From contig CABQWP010000023.1 in the NCBI GenBank assembly GCA_902467875.1, positions 1 to 28,009 on the forward strand: DNA of 28,009 bases, given 5' to 3'. The notes under the pieces are model-generated. The model worked only from the letters and a program-made list of their open reading frames with translations, made no database searches and had not been told where the DNA came from. Position numbers and translations under genes: made by a program. Shown here piece after piece: positions 1-7,321 of the stretch (positions are counted from its first letter, which is position 1; each line of letters begins with the position of its first letter). This stretch comes from an uncultured Collinsella sp. (GTDB lineage: Bacteria > Actinomycetota > Coriobacteriia > Coriobacteriales > Coriobacteriaceae).

Positions 1-204
1 CAAGATCTTGTGGGGTTTTGGTGTTGCGCCTGCCGCATCGGCTTTGGCGTCGGCCTTGTCCTGGCGCTCGCGATAGAGGGCCTCGACTTCTTCGACTTCA
101 AAGCGCGAGTCACAGTAGTCGCAGACGAGCTTTTGCTCGGCGCTTGCAAAATGCAAGGGGCCACCGCAGGCAGGGCACTGATAGTTAACGCTCTCGAAGG
201 CCAT
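1..204 (-). CDS. Zinc-ribbon protein, N-terminal part (cut by window edge)
   Basis: Read on the minus strand from ATG at 204, with an AAAGGA-like ribosome site 6-10 bases upstream. The 68 visible codons begin MAFESVNYQCPACGGPLHF and hold two CxxC pairs (CPAC at residues 10-13 and CDYC at 28-31), the pattern of a TFIIB-type zinc ribbon. An acidic, then Lys/Ala-rich linker follows. The reading frame is still open at base 1, so the rest of the protein lies outside. It starts 24 bases after the stop of the neighbouring zinc-ribbon gene on the same strand, so the two are probably co-transcribed. The real function is unknown. Proteins of this kind are usually annotated only as TFIIB-type zinc ribbon-containing. 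Confidence 0.75.
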   Translation of the reverse strand, partial: MAFESVNYQCPACGGPLHFASAEQKLVCDYCDSRFEVEEVEALYRERQDKADAKADAAGATPKPHKIL

Positions 205-228
205 GATCGGTCCTTTCGCTGCCGGAGG

Positions 229-966
229 CTATGCGCCGATGGCGCCGCCGCAGTATTCGCAGCGCCCACTGGCATCGGGAATGGTGGTGGCTCCGCAGAA
301 GGGGCAGGTCACCGCGGTCTTGGGGGCCTTGGCGGCCACGACGCTGTCGCGCGTCTCCTGGCGCAGCTGCACCAGCGCGTCGCGGACCTCGGTTGCCTGG
401 CGCTTGGCCTCGCGGTATTCGATGGAGCCGCGCTGATCGATGGTGGAGTCGTTCACGCGCAGGTTGATCTCGGTAAAGTACGGCGTGTTGACGTGAATGG
501 TCAGGTTAAAGTCGTAATCCAGGTCGTAGCGCGGCGGGTTGTAGCTCTCGCGCTCGCCGTCCTTGGTCTCGCGATAGATCTCGGTGCGATGCTCGTCGAT
601 ATCCATATCGCAGCCGAGTACCTGCGAGAACTCGATGATGTCGGGATTGGCGTCGCGCCAGCGGCTCTGCGAAGTGATGATCAGCAGGCCCGCGTCCTCA
701 TCGAGCATGATATTGGTGCGCCCGGCAGAAAGCGTGCGCGTGGGGTTGAACGAAGACAGGCGCTCGGCGTTGGCCTCGCGGTAGGCGAGTTGCTCACGGA
801 TGTCGTCCGCGGTGCTGGAGCGATAGCCGTGAAAGTAGGGGGAGAGCTTGCCGGCGCACTCTTTGCACAGGTAGCCTTCATTGATTTTTGTCTTACCTAG
901 AAGTCCCAGCTCGGTACCGCAAATCGCGCACTCTTTCTTCTCGAACATCTTGTCAAAGAAGCCCAT
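229..966 (-). CDS. DUF4428-like protein with N- and C-terminal zinc ribbons
   Basis: A 245-residue protein starting at ATG 966 behind a clear GGGAGG site. The N-terminus has CAIC (residues 13-16) and CKEC (34-37) around a GLLGKTKINEGYLC segment, which matches the DUF4428 zinc-binding domain. The middle (about 50-200) is predicted to be a mixed alpha/beta region with no motif I recognise. The C-terminus has a second ribbon, CPFC followed 11 residues later by CEYC. No signal peptide or membrane segment is seen, so it is probably cytoplasmic. It precedes another zinc-ribbon gene on the same strand with a 24-base gap. I infer a shared operon but can name no reaction. Confidence 0.85.
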   Translation of the reverse strand: MGFFDKMFEKKECAICGTELGLLGKTKINEGYLCKECAGKLSPYFHGYRSSTADDIREQLAYREANAERLSSFNPTRTLSAGRTNIMLDEDAGLLIITSQSRWRDANPDIIEFSQVLGCDMDIDEHRTEIYRETKDGERESYNPPRYDLDYDFNLTIHVNTPYFTEINLRVNDSTIDQRGSIEYREAKRQATEVRDALVQLRQETRDSVVAAKAPKTAVTCPFCGATTIPDASGRCEYCGGAIGA

Positions 967-1084
967 GGCTGCCTCCCATCAACTGGTAGCGTGTGTCACT
1001 TTTGATGATGGGGGAGTGCGCGATCCTTCGCGATACCCAGACGGCTCAAGGAGTCTCCACAGCTGGGACACATGGCCCATTTTT

Positions 1085-1180
1085 GACTAGTCGCCGGGGA
1101 CGTTCTTAAACGACTAGTCGCTGGGCGCCACTCATTGGGGACGTACTTAAATGAGTGGTAGTTGGAGACACTCCTTGCCG
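1085..1180. repeat. Constant-loop, variable-stem hairpins in the 967-1343 gap
   Basis: The 377-base gap before the LuxR-type gene holds two adjacent hairpins. The first has arms GACTAGTCG (1085-1093) and CGACTAGTC (1111-1119). The second has arms CACTCATT (1129-1136) and AATGAGTG (1150-1157). Both loops carry nearly the same sequence, GGGGACGTTCTTAA and GGGGACGTACTTAA, although the stems are unrelated. A degenerate TTGGAGACACTCCTTG unit follows at about 1163-1178. Related units recur at 7140-7227 and 10592-10675. These look like REP-type dispersed repeats. The rest of the gap holds only the putative promoter at 1285. Confidence 0.7.
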
Positions 1181-1284
1181 AGCTTGAGGCCGCGCGTGTC
1201 CCTTCTGGTCCATGAGGCTCAAAACCGCGGTGTGACGTGAACGGCTGGGGTCAAATTTGCAGCATTTCGAGCTCGGCTTCGATA

Positions 1285-1313
1285 TTGAGACTGGTTCTTT
1301 ATTAAAATAGATT
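1285..1313 (+). promoter_or_regulatory. Putative promoter of the split LuxR-type gene
   Basis: TTGAGA at 1285-1290 and TAGATT at 1308-1313 are separated by exactly 17 bases and lie 30 bases before the chosen ATG at 1344. The surrounding bases are AT-rich against a GC-rich background. This is a consensus match only. Confidence 0.4.
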
Positions 1314-1343
1314 TCCAGACAATTGAGCGGCTGGGGGTTAACC

Positions 1344-1982
1344 ATGAGGGACATGGGAGACACAACCGCATATTTGCGTCGAGGCATTCGGGAGATTATA
1401 TGCCTGGTGCTGTTCTTCTTCACGTTTTTGGCGTGCGAGTATCTTTTTGATGTGCGCATGGCCGAGTTCGTGTCTCCGAACGAGGTCGTTATTTATGAGA
1501 GCCTTGTCATCGGCGCGAGCGTGATTGGCTTTTTTGTGCGTCCCATTCTGTACTATCGCCGTCCCCATGCCATTGACGCGACGAGTGACGTCACGGGCGT
1601 TTTGCTGGTGGCGGCATTGCTGCTGTTGATTATGGCGGTTCAGGTTGAGGTGGTAATTACCGGCGGTTTGGTGGCGTGCTGCGCGCTGGGCTACTGCGGA
1701 TCGACTGCTCATGCAAATTTTGCGAGGCGCTTTGCGCGAACGCCCTGCTTGGCGCGCGCCGCCGCACTTTCTTACGCCATGGGCGTTCTGGTGCAGGTTC
1801 TCAACCACATGGTGGTGCCTGTCGGCATTCCTCAGCAGGCTGTTCTGGTCGTCTGTGCGATCGCGCAGGTGGCGTTGCTCCACGGTGCCCGACGCGCCAA
1901 GCTGCGCGACGAGTCCGATCCCAACTTTGAACCCAGTGCTGCCGGGCTTTCGGTAGATGCTCTGGAATATGGCGCCAAGTGA
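1344..1982 (+). pseudogene. N-terminal membrane half of a LuxR-type regulator, ended by in-frame TGA
   Basis: The open part runs from ATG 1344 (GGGGG site 7 bases upstream; a TTG at 1323 is less likely) to TGA at 1980-1982, 212 residues. It is very hydrophobic, with about six membrane spans (roughly residues 17-35, 48-67, 82-102, 104-118, 141-160 and 163-183). The same frame continues past the TGA without another stop to 2888, where a LuxR helix-turn-helix lies. The total of about 514 codons and 12 predicted helices fits the membrane-LuxR regulators that are expanded in Coriobacteriia. I therefore read this as one gene broken by a single nonsense codon, not two genes. A sequencing error remains possible. 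Confidence 0.75.
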
Positions 1983-2888
1983 CATGACGATCCCGAGGCA
2001 AAGGCGGCATTCCGCCGCGCCGTAGTTCGCCTGACCGTGGCGACGGCGTATCTTTCCAGCGTATTCGCCGCTCTCAACGCGGGCTTCACGACCCTGCATG
2101 CTGTCGGAGCCGTCGATTTGGGCGATTGGCCGCGCCTGCTGCTTGTCGTGAGCTCGTTGGTCGCTGGCGCACTATTTGACCTGCACGGCCGCTCGTATAT
2201 GAATATCGGCATGACATGTGCCGCCATACTGTCCACGCTTTCGTTCTTTGTGCTCATCGTCGATGGTAATGGCGGCAACGAGCTTGCTGCCACGATCATC
2301 TTTTATCTGGGCTCGGGCTTTTTCGTGGTGTTCTTTACCACAAAATATGCCGCCGTCTCGCTCTATGCGCGCTGGTCATATTTTTGGCCGTGCATGGGTC
2401 GCGTCGTCAACAACGTGTGCTCGATGTTCGTGACGGCGCCGGCAGTGGCGATTATCTCGAGTCAAAATGTGCTGGCTGCGGTCGGTGCGGCGCTCGTGAT
2501 GCTTGTGGGCATTGCGATTACGCTGCTGGGGCAGTTGGGGCAACGGGCCGATGATGCCGCGATGCGGGACGGACTGCCGCTTGCCACCGACGATCTTGGT
2601 GGGGATCTTGCGCCCACATGCTCCGACCCCGAGCCCGTGGAGGCAGCGGAGCTCACGTCCGATGAACGCCTTGATGCCTTCGTCGCCACCTTTGGGCTTA
2701 CAGAGCGCGAGCGCGATATTCTTGAGGTCTTGGTCGTTTCGGACCAGAGCGTTCAGGACATCGCCACAACGCTCTTTCTTTCGCGCTCCACGCTCTATCG
2801 CCACATTTCCTCGATCAACAAAAAGGCCGGTACCGCCTCGCGTGTGGCCCTTATCAACTTCTTCTGGTCCTGGACACCCAAGGACTAG
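1983..2888 (+). pseudogene. C-terminal half of the LuxR-type regulator: six helices plus HTH
   Basis: This part continues the frame of the upstream half after the TGA. Its first start codon in frame is a GTG at 2037 with no visible ribosome site, so independent translation is doubtful. It carries about six more membrane spans (coding roughly 2037-2545) and a polar linker rich in Asp and Glu. It ends in a LuxR-type helix-turn-helix beginning LTERERDILEVL and containing the recognition-helix region SRSTLYRHISSINKKAG. The natural role would be a membrane-anchored transcription regulator sensing an unknown ligand. A 30-bp imperfect hairpin follows the stop codon. Confidence 0.75.
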
Positions 2889-2902
2889 CTAACCTCCCAA
2901 TA

Positions 2903-2969
2903 AGTTGCGGTGGAATAGTCCCTAAATTAAAGTCACGGGGCTTTAAACAGGAACTATTTCACCGCAACT
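2903..2969. repeat. Long imperfect hairpin between convergent genes
   Basis: The left arm at 2903-2932 begins AGTTGCGGTGGAATAGT. The right arm at 2941-2969 is nearly its reverse complement, with the first 10 bases perfect. It sits between the LuxR-type gene (plus) and the ATPase gene (minus), so it could end both transcripts, but no clear T-run follows. A palindromic dispersed repeat is equally possible. Bases 2985-3060 after it are an imperfect GGCAACGGCAGC-like simple-sequence stretch. Confidence 0.6.
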
Positions 2970-3069
2970 GCTGGGGGGATAGACTGCGGCGGCGGCAGAG
3001 GCAACGGCAGCGGCGTTGGCAGCTGTGGTAGTGGCAACGGCAGCTGGCAGGGTGTTTTCCGTCTACTTG

Positions 3070-5838
3070 CTACAGCAGCTCGCCGTGGCGGGCAATGTAG
3101 CGGCGCTTTGCCAGCTGGGTGAGCGCGATATAGGCGGTAACGATGCCAATGAGCAGCCCAAAAAAGCTCGTGGGCAGCGGCATGAGGCCGAGCGCATCGG
3201 CGATGGGGCTTGCCGGCAGCCAGGTGACGAGCGCCAGGCCCAGCACGGTAAGAACGCACAATGCGGGCGCGGCGTGGTCGCGCGGGCTCGGCAGATTCGG
3301 GGAGCGCAACATGTGGACCACGAGTGTCTGCGACCACATGGACTCGACAAACCAGCCGCTCTGGAAGAGCGCAGCAAAGGTCGCCATACCCGCGACGTCG
3401 CCCGCGGCGGCAAGCTCGGACCAGCTTGCGTCCACGGCGGCGGGGCACACGACAAAGAAGAGCGCGGCGAAGGTCACGATGTCAAACAGCGAGCTCACGG
3501 GGCCCAGCTCGAGCATAAAGCCCTTGATGGACGCGGCGTCCCAGGCACGCGGGCGGGCAGTCCAGGCGTCATCGACGGTGTCCCACGGCAGTGCGATGCA
3601 CACGATCTCGTAGACCAGCGACAGCAGTACCAGCTGCAGGGCGCTCATGGGCAAAAACGGCAAGAACAGGCTCGCGACGGTCACGGACAGCACATTGCCA
3701 AAGTTGGAGCTCACCGTGGTCTTGAGGTACTTGAGCAGGTTGCCGTAAGTGCGGCGGCCTTCGATGATGCCGCGCTCGAGCACGCCCAGGTCCTTCTGAA
3801 GCAAGATGATATCGGCGGATTCCTTGGCAATATCGACGGCCGAATCGACCGAGATGCCGCAATCGCTCGCACGCATGGCGGCGGCGTCGTTGATGCCGTC
3901 GCCCATAAAGCCCACGGTGTGGCCGAGCATCTCGCGCATGACACGTACCAGGCGCGCCTTCTGCAGCGGCGAGAGCTTGGCGAAGAGGTGGGTTTTCTCG
4001 GCGCGCTTGGCAAGTTCGGCGTCATCGAGCGCATCGATCTCGGAGCCGAGCAAGACGTTGCTCGCATCGATACCAATCTGCTCGCAGACGGTGGCGGCGA
4101 CGCGGTCGTTGTCGCCGGTTAGGACCTTGACCGCCACGCCCTTGGCCTCGAGGGTGGCGACGGCGCCCGCGGCACTTGCTTTGGGCGGATCGAGGAAGGC
4201 CAAAAAGCCCATCAGCACCATGTCGCACTCGTCGACGATGCCAAACTCGCCCACGCAGCGCGGATTGGTCTTCTGCGCCACGGCAATTACGCGTAGGCCC
4301 TCGGCGTTAAGTCCGGCGATCTGCTTGCGAATCTGGGCGAGCTTCTCGTCGGTGAGCGGCTGAGCGATGCCATCGATCTCGACAAAGGAGCAGATCTCGA
4401 GCATTTCCTCGGCAGCGCCCTTGGTAACCATCTGGGTTTTGCCTTGGGCGTCGGCGACAACTACGCTCAGGCGACGGCGCGAGAAATCGAAGGGAACCTC
4501 GTCGACCTTGGTGTAGCGGTCGCGCAGGCTCTGGCCCAGCATGGAATCGGGTGCGACGGTCGAGGGCGTCACATCGGCACGGTCGATTACGGCCAGGTCG
4601 GTAAGATTTTTGAGGCCGGTCTGGAAGAAGCTGTTCAAAAACGCATGGCGCAGCACGCGCGCGTCCTCGTTGCCATCGGTGTTGAGGTAGCGCTCGAGCA
4701 CGATGCGGTCTTCGGTGAGGGTGCCGGTCTTGTCGCAGCACAGGACGTCCATCGCTCCGAGGTTTTGAATCGCCGGCAGCTCCTTGATGATAACCTGGCG
4801 ACGGGCGAGGTCCTTGGCGCCCTGCGACAGGCTCGTGGTCACGATGACGGGAAGCATCTGCGGCGTGATGCCCACGGCCACGCTCGTGGCGAACAGCAGC
4901 GCGTCGATGACGTTGCCCTTGGTGGCGGCGTTGATGGCAAAGACGGCCGGCGCCATAACGAGCATCAGGCGCACCAGCAGCATGGAGACGCTCGAGACGC
5001 CGCGGTCAAACGCGCTCTTTTCGCCGCGCCCGTTGAGCATCTTGGCGATGCCGCCCAGGTAGGTGTCCGAGCCGGTGGCAACGACAAGCGCCATGGCGGC
5101 GCCGTCTTGCACGGAGGTGCCGGTAAAGACGATGTTCTTGCAGGCAGAGAGTGGCAGTGCGGAGCCGTCGGCGCCCTCGACGACGGTGACGGCGGTGGTC
5201 TTCTCGACGGCCTCGCTCTCGCCGGTGAGTGCGGACTCGATCACAAACAGGTCGCGCGCGGTGATGATGCGGGCATCTGCCGGCACCATATCGCCGGCAG
5301 AGAGACGGATTACATCGCCGGGGACGAGCTCGTCGAAGGGGATCTCGATGCGCTCGCTGTCGCGCAGGGCGGTGCAAGTGTTGGAGACCAGGTCCTTGAG
5401 GGCCTCGGCCGCATTGCCGCTGCGGGCTTCCTGGATAAACTTCATGCCGCCCGATACCAGCAGCATGGTGCCGATGACGATGACCGTGGAGGGGTCGCGC
5501 TGCGGTTCGGGCACGGCGAGCACGTCGATGTAGAGCGAGACCAGTGCGAGCGCGGCGAGGATGCCGGCGAAGGGATCGATGAACGCGTCGGCGATGCGGC
5601 GGGCGAGCGTTTTGGTCGTTGCCTCGATGGTGTTGGGGCCGACGGCGTTCAGGCGCTCAGTTGCCTGCTCGACGGTGAGGCCGTTTGCCGTGGCGTCAAG
5701 CAGTACGAGGGCGTCCTCGGCACTATGGGTGGCGGCGAATATGGTGTTCTTGGACAGGCCGGTATGAGCGGCAGGGCGCGCCGTGCGGCGGCGCTTGGAG
5801 ATGGCTTCGAGTACCGTGACGGTTTTGAGCATCAGCAT
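3070..5838 (-). CDS. mgtA: MgtA-like magnesium-transporting P-type ATPase
   Basis: A 922-residue P-type ATPase starting at ATG 5838 behind an AGGAGG site 5 bases upstream. Visible motifs are TGES at 205-208 (actuator), the phosphorylated Asp369 in DKTGTLT, TGDND at 574-578 and GDGIND at 646-651. The C-terminal third keeps MgtA-type signatures: SSNFGNV before helix 5, LPWDTVDD after helix 6, then GPVSSLFDIVTF. MgtA/MgtB proteins are about 900 residues long and import Mg2+ across the inner membrane. Helix 4 reads TPQMLP (Gln327) where MgtA usually has TPEMLP, and helix 6 has Ser740 and Glu744 where MgtA has Asn and Asp. The ion may therefore not be Mg2+. A 23-codon ORF with a strong ribosome site precedes it. 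Confidence 0.88.
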   Translation of the reverse strand: MLMLKTVTVLEAISKRRRTARPAAHTGLSKNTIFAATHSAEDALVLLDATANGLTVEQATERLNAVGPNTIEATTKTLARRIADAFIDPFAGILAALALVSLYIDVLAVPEPQRDPSTVIVIGTMLLVSGGMKFIQEARSGNAAEALKDLVSNTCTALRDSERIEIPFDELVPGDVIRLSAGDMVPADARIITARDLFVIESALTGESEAVEKTTAVTVVEGADGSALPLSACKNIVFTGTSVQDGAAMALVVATGSDTYLGGIAKMLNGRGEKSAFDRGVSSVSMLLVRLMLVMAPAVFAINAATKGNVIDALLFATSVAVGITPQMLPVIVTTSLSQGAKDLARRQVIIKELPAIQNLGAMDVLCCDKTGTLTEDRIVLERYLNTDGNEDARVLRHAFLNSFFQTGLKNLTDLAVIDRADVTPSTVAPDSMLGQSLRDRYTKVDEVPFDFSRRRLSVVVADAQGKTQMVTKGAAEEMLEICSFVEIDGIAQPLTDEKLAQIRKQIAGLNAEGLRVIAVAQKTNPRCVGEFGIVDECDMVLMGFLAFLDPPKASAAGAVATLEAKGVAVKVLTGDNDRVAATVCEQIGIDASNVLLGSEIDALDDAELAKRAEKTHLFAKLSPLQKARLVRVMREMLGHTVGFMGDGINDAAAMRASDCGISVDSAVDIAKESADIILLQKDLGVLERGIIEGRRTYGNLLKYLKTTVSSNFGNVLSVTVASLFLPFLPMSALQLVLLSLVYEIVCIALPWDTVDDAWTARPRAWDAASIKGFMLELGPVSSLFDIVTFAALFFVVCPAAVDASWSELAAAGDVAGMATFAALFQSGWFVESMWSQTLVVHMLRSPNLPSPRDHAAPALCVLTVLGLALVTWLPASPIADALGLMPLPTSFFGLLIGIVTAYIALTQLAKRRYIARHGELL

Positions 5839-5977
5839 AGGGTCCTCCTTGTTGAGGGGAGTTAGCGTACGTGTCGTATTTGCTTCAAAAAACCTAGATG
5901 TCGCTCACGTCAAGCTCTTGAGCCCACAAAGGGTGCAGCGCGCCTTTGCGGTGGTTTTGGCGATCTGCCGGTGGCGT

Positions 5978-6049
5978 TTATGCGTGTGCGGAGTCCTCGC
6001 GGCGTGCCGAAGGCGACATGCGGGTTTTTCGACTAGGACTGCCTTCCAT
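5978..6049 (-). CDS. Possible 23-residue leader peptide upstream of mgtA
   Basis: ATG at 6049 follows AGGAGG with a 6-base gap, the best ribosome site in the 437-base region between mgtA and pyrE, and a TAA ends the frame at 5978. The peptide starts MEGSPSRKTRMSP and is rich in Arg, Ser and Pro. It ends 139 bases before the mgtA start. In Salmonella a short proline-containing leader peptide (MgtL) controls mgtA. Similar use here is inferred from position only. The sequence between this ORF and mgtA shows no M-box that I can recognise. Confidence 0.4.
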   Translation of the reverse strand: MEGSPSRKTRMSPSARREDSAHA

Positions 6050-6116
6050 GGCACACCTCCTAAAGGCTGAGCGCAGCGCGCTTTGGGTATCTCGTACCCC
6101 TTTTTAATCCGCCCGT

Positions 6117-6145
6117 ATTCTTGATGAGGGGGTTTGCCATGTCAA
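6117..6145 (-). promoter_or_regulatory. Putative promoter for the mgtA leader transcript
   Basis: On the minus strand TTGACA (6145-6140) and AAGAAT (6122-6117) are exactly 17 bases apart, upstream of the leader ORF. The -35 is a perfect consensus and the -10 matches four of six. A small GGGTA/TACCC hairpin lies just downstream. Confidence 0.4.
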
Positions 6146-6275
6146 CCCCATTGTTCGGAAAACCATTCCCCCTGACAAAGCCTTTACAGAATGCCGTGGC
6201 TCCAAAGCGCGCCCGCATCGATGCTTCGCCTGCGCTAAACTGGAAGGCACGTACGCGATTACGAGAGGAGCCCGC

Positions 6276-6956
6276 ATGGAGGCTTACAAGCAAGAGTTCA
6301 TCAAGTTTATGGTCGAGTCCGACGTTCTTAAGTTCGGTAGCTTTACGCTCAAGAGCGGCCGTCAGTCCCCGTTCTTTATGAACGCCGGCGCTTACGTGAC
6401 GGGCTATCAGCTCAAGAAGCTGGGCGAGTATTATGCCCAGGCCATCCACGATAACTTTGGCGACGACTTTGACGTGCTGTTTGGACCGGCCTACAAGGGT
6501 ATTCCGTTGGCCGTCGTGACCGCAATTGCCTACCACGAGCTGTACGGCAAGGAGGTCAAGTACTGCTGCGACCGCAAGGAGGCCAAGGACCACGGTGCCG
6601 ATAAGGGCAACCTGCTGGGTTATGAGCCCAAGGACGGCGACCGTGTGGTCATGGTCGAGGACGTCACCACCAGCGGCAAGTCCATCGACGAGACCTATCC
6701 TAAGGTCAAGGCTGCTGCCGATGTCGAGATCAAGGGCCTGATCGTGTCCCTCAACCGCATGGAGGTCGGCAAGGGCGGTGTGACCACCGCTCAGAAGGAG
6801 ATCGAGGCAAAGTACGGTTTTCCCGTCGCGAGCATCGTTTCCATGGCCGAGGTCGTCGAGACCCTCTACAACCACGAGATCGACGGCAAGGTCGTCATCG
6901 ATGACGAGCTCAAGACCGCCATCGACGCCTACTACGAGCAGTACGGAGCTCGTTAG
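6276..6956 (+). CDS. pyrE: Orotate phosphoribosyltransferase
   Basis: A 226-residue protein starting at ATG 6276 with a GAGAGGAG site upstream. It joins orotate to PRPP to give orotidine 5'-phosphate in pyrimidine synthesis, in the cytoplasm. The PRPP-binding signature VVMVEDVTTSGKS lies at about 124-136. The N-terminus, with LKFGSFTLKSGRQSPFF, is typical of PyrE and contributes to the orotate and phosphate pocket. The length is normal for the family. No other pyr gene is next to it. The stop codon runs straight into a structured element (6956-7110) that contains a rho-independent terminator, so it is probably transcribed alone. No strong promoter could be picked in the GC-rich leader. Confidence 0.95.
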   Translation: MEAYKQEFIKFMVESDVLKFGSFTLKSGRQSPFFMNAGAYVTGYQLKKLGEYYAQAIHDNFGDDFDVLFGPAYKGIPLAVVTAIAYHELYGKEVKYCCDRKEAKDHGADKGNLLGYEPKDGDRVVMVEDVTTSGKSIDETYPKVKAAADVEIKGLIVSLNRMEVGKGGVTTAQKEIEAKYGFPVASIVSMAEVVETLYNHEIDGKVVIDDELKTAIDAYYEQYGAR

Positions 6957-7110
6957 TTACGGCGTTTTACCAAACGCCGTAACCGGCCGACGCTGCGCGC
7001 CGCCCAGAGCGACAATTTGTCATTCAAAAGGCAAGGCATGACCAGAAGGTCAATGCCTTGCCTTTTTCATGCCAACTTGTTCGCTCTGGGCGGCGCTCGC
7101 TGTCCGTCCT
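6956..7110 (+). repeat. Three-stem structured element, copy 1 (after pyrE)
   Basis: Stem I is a perfect 12-bp hairpin (6956-6967 with 6972-6983). An outer stem pairs GCGCCGCCCAGAGCGA (6997-7012) perfectly with 7081-7096. It encloses a terminator-like hairpin (7026-7039 with 7053-7066) closed by GACC-AGAA-GGTC. The same architecture recurs at 10408-10560 after another gene, and the base differences between copies preserve pairing in all three stems. It may be a complex 3'-end or terminator, an RNA, or a mobile palindromic element. I recognise no named RNA family. Confidence 0.75.
7026..7067 (+). terminator. Rho-independent terminator inside element copy 1
   Basis: The stem GGCAAGGCAT / ATGCCTTGCC is capped by GACC-AGAA-GGTC with one bulged A and is followed by T5 at 7063-7067. 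It lies 70 bases after the pyrE stop. An A-run before the stem would also allow termination from the other strand. Confidence 0.75.
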
Positions 7111-7139
7111 CTACCCGCGGCGTTGCCCCGCTCCGGATG

Positions 7140-7227
7140 CGGCACTTGGGGACGTTCCTTTTCTGTCGGCACTTTGGGACACTCCTTGTTTGACTAGTCG
7201 TTTAAGAACGTCCCAATGACCGGTCAG
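7140..7227. repeat. GTCCC-type dispersed repeat units
   Basis: Two tandem related units, TTGGGGACGTTCCTTTTCTG and TTTGGGACACTCCTTG, are followed by an inverted constant-loop unit (GACTAGTCGTTTAAGAACG, 7192-7210). The same pair occurs at 10629-10672, also directly after a copy of the three-stem element. The unit resembles the REP-like GGGGACG repeats common in gut anaerobes. That resemblance is from memory and not checked. Confidence 0.65.
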
Positions 7228-7231
7228 GAAT

Positions 7232-7295
7232 GAGCGTGGATAATCTCCCGTTTTTGGCCTGTGTGCGGGCTCAAAGTGGGAGATTATCCACGCTC
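7232..7295. repeat. 18-bp hairpin downstream of the Fic gene (copy A)
   Basis: GAGCGTGGATAATCTCCC (7232-7249) and its exact reverse complement (7278-7295) enclose a 28-base loop with GTTTTTGG. A second copy in the same orientation lies at 8668-8737 on the other side of the Fic gene. With no long T-run after it, a terminator role for the minus-strand Fic gene is uncertain. Confidence 0.75.
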
Positions 7296-7321
7296 GCTTT
7301 AATTTGCCTGGGCTGCGATGC

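Noticed and set aside
1980..1982. TGA read as selenocysteine
   Set aside because: No SECIS-like hairpin follows, and the codon lies in a linker between membrane helices, not a redox site.
5850..6275. M-box or other known Mg2+ riboswitch before mgtA
   Set aside because: None of the conserved M-box segments could be recognised on the minus strand; only a short ORF and a weak hairpin are visible.
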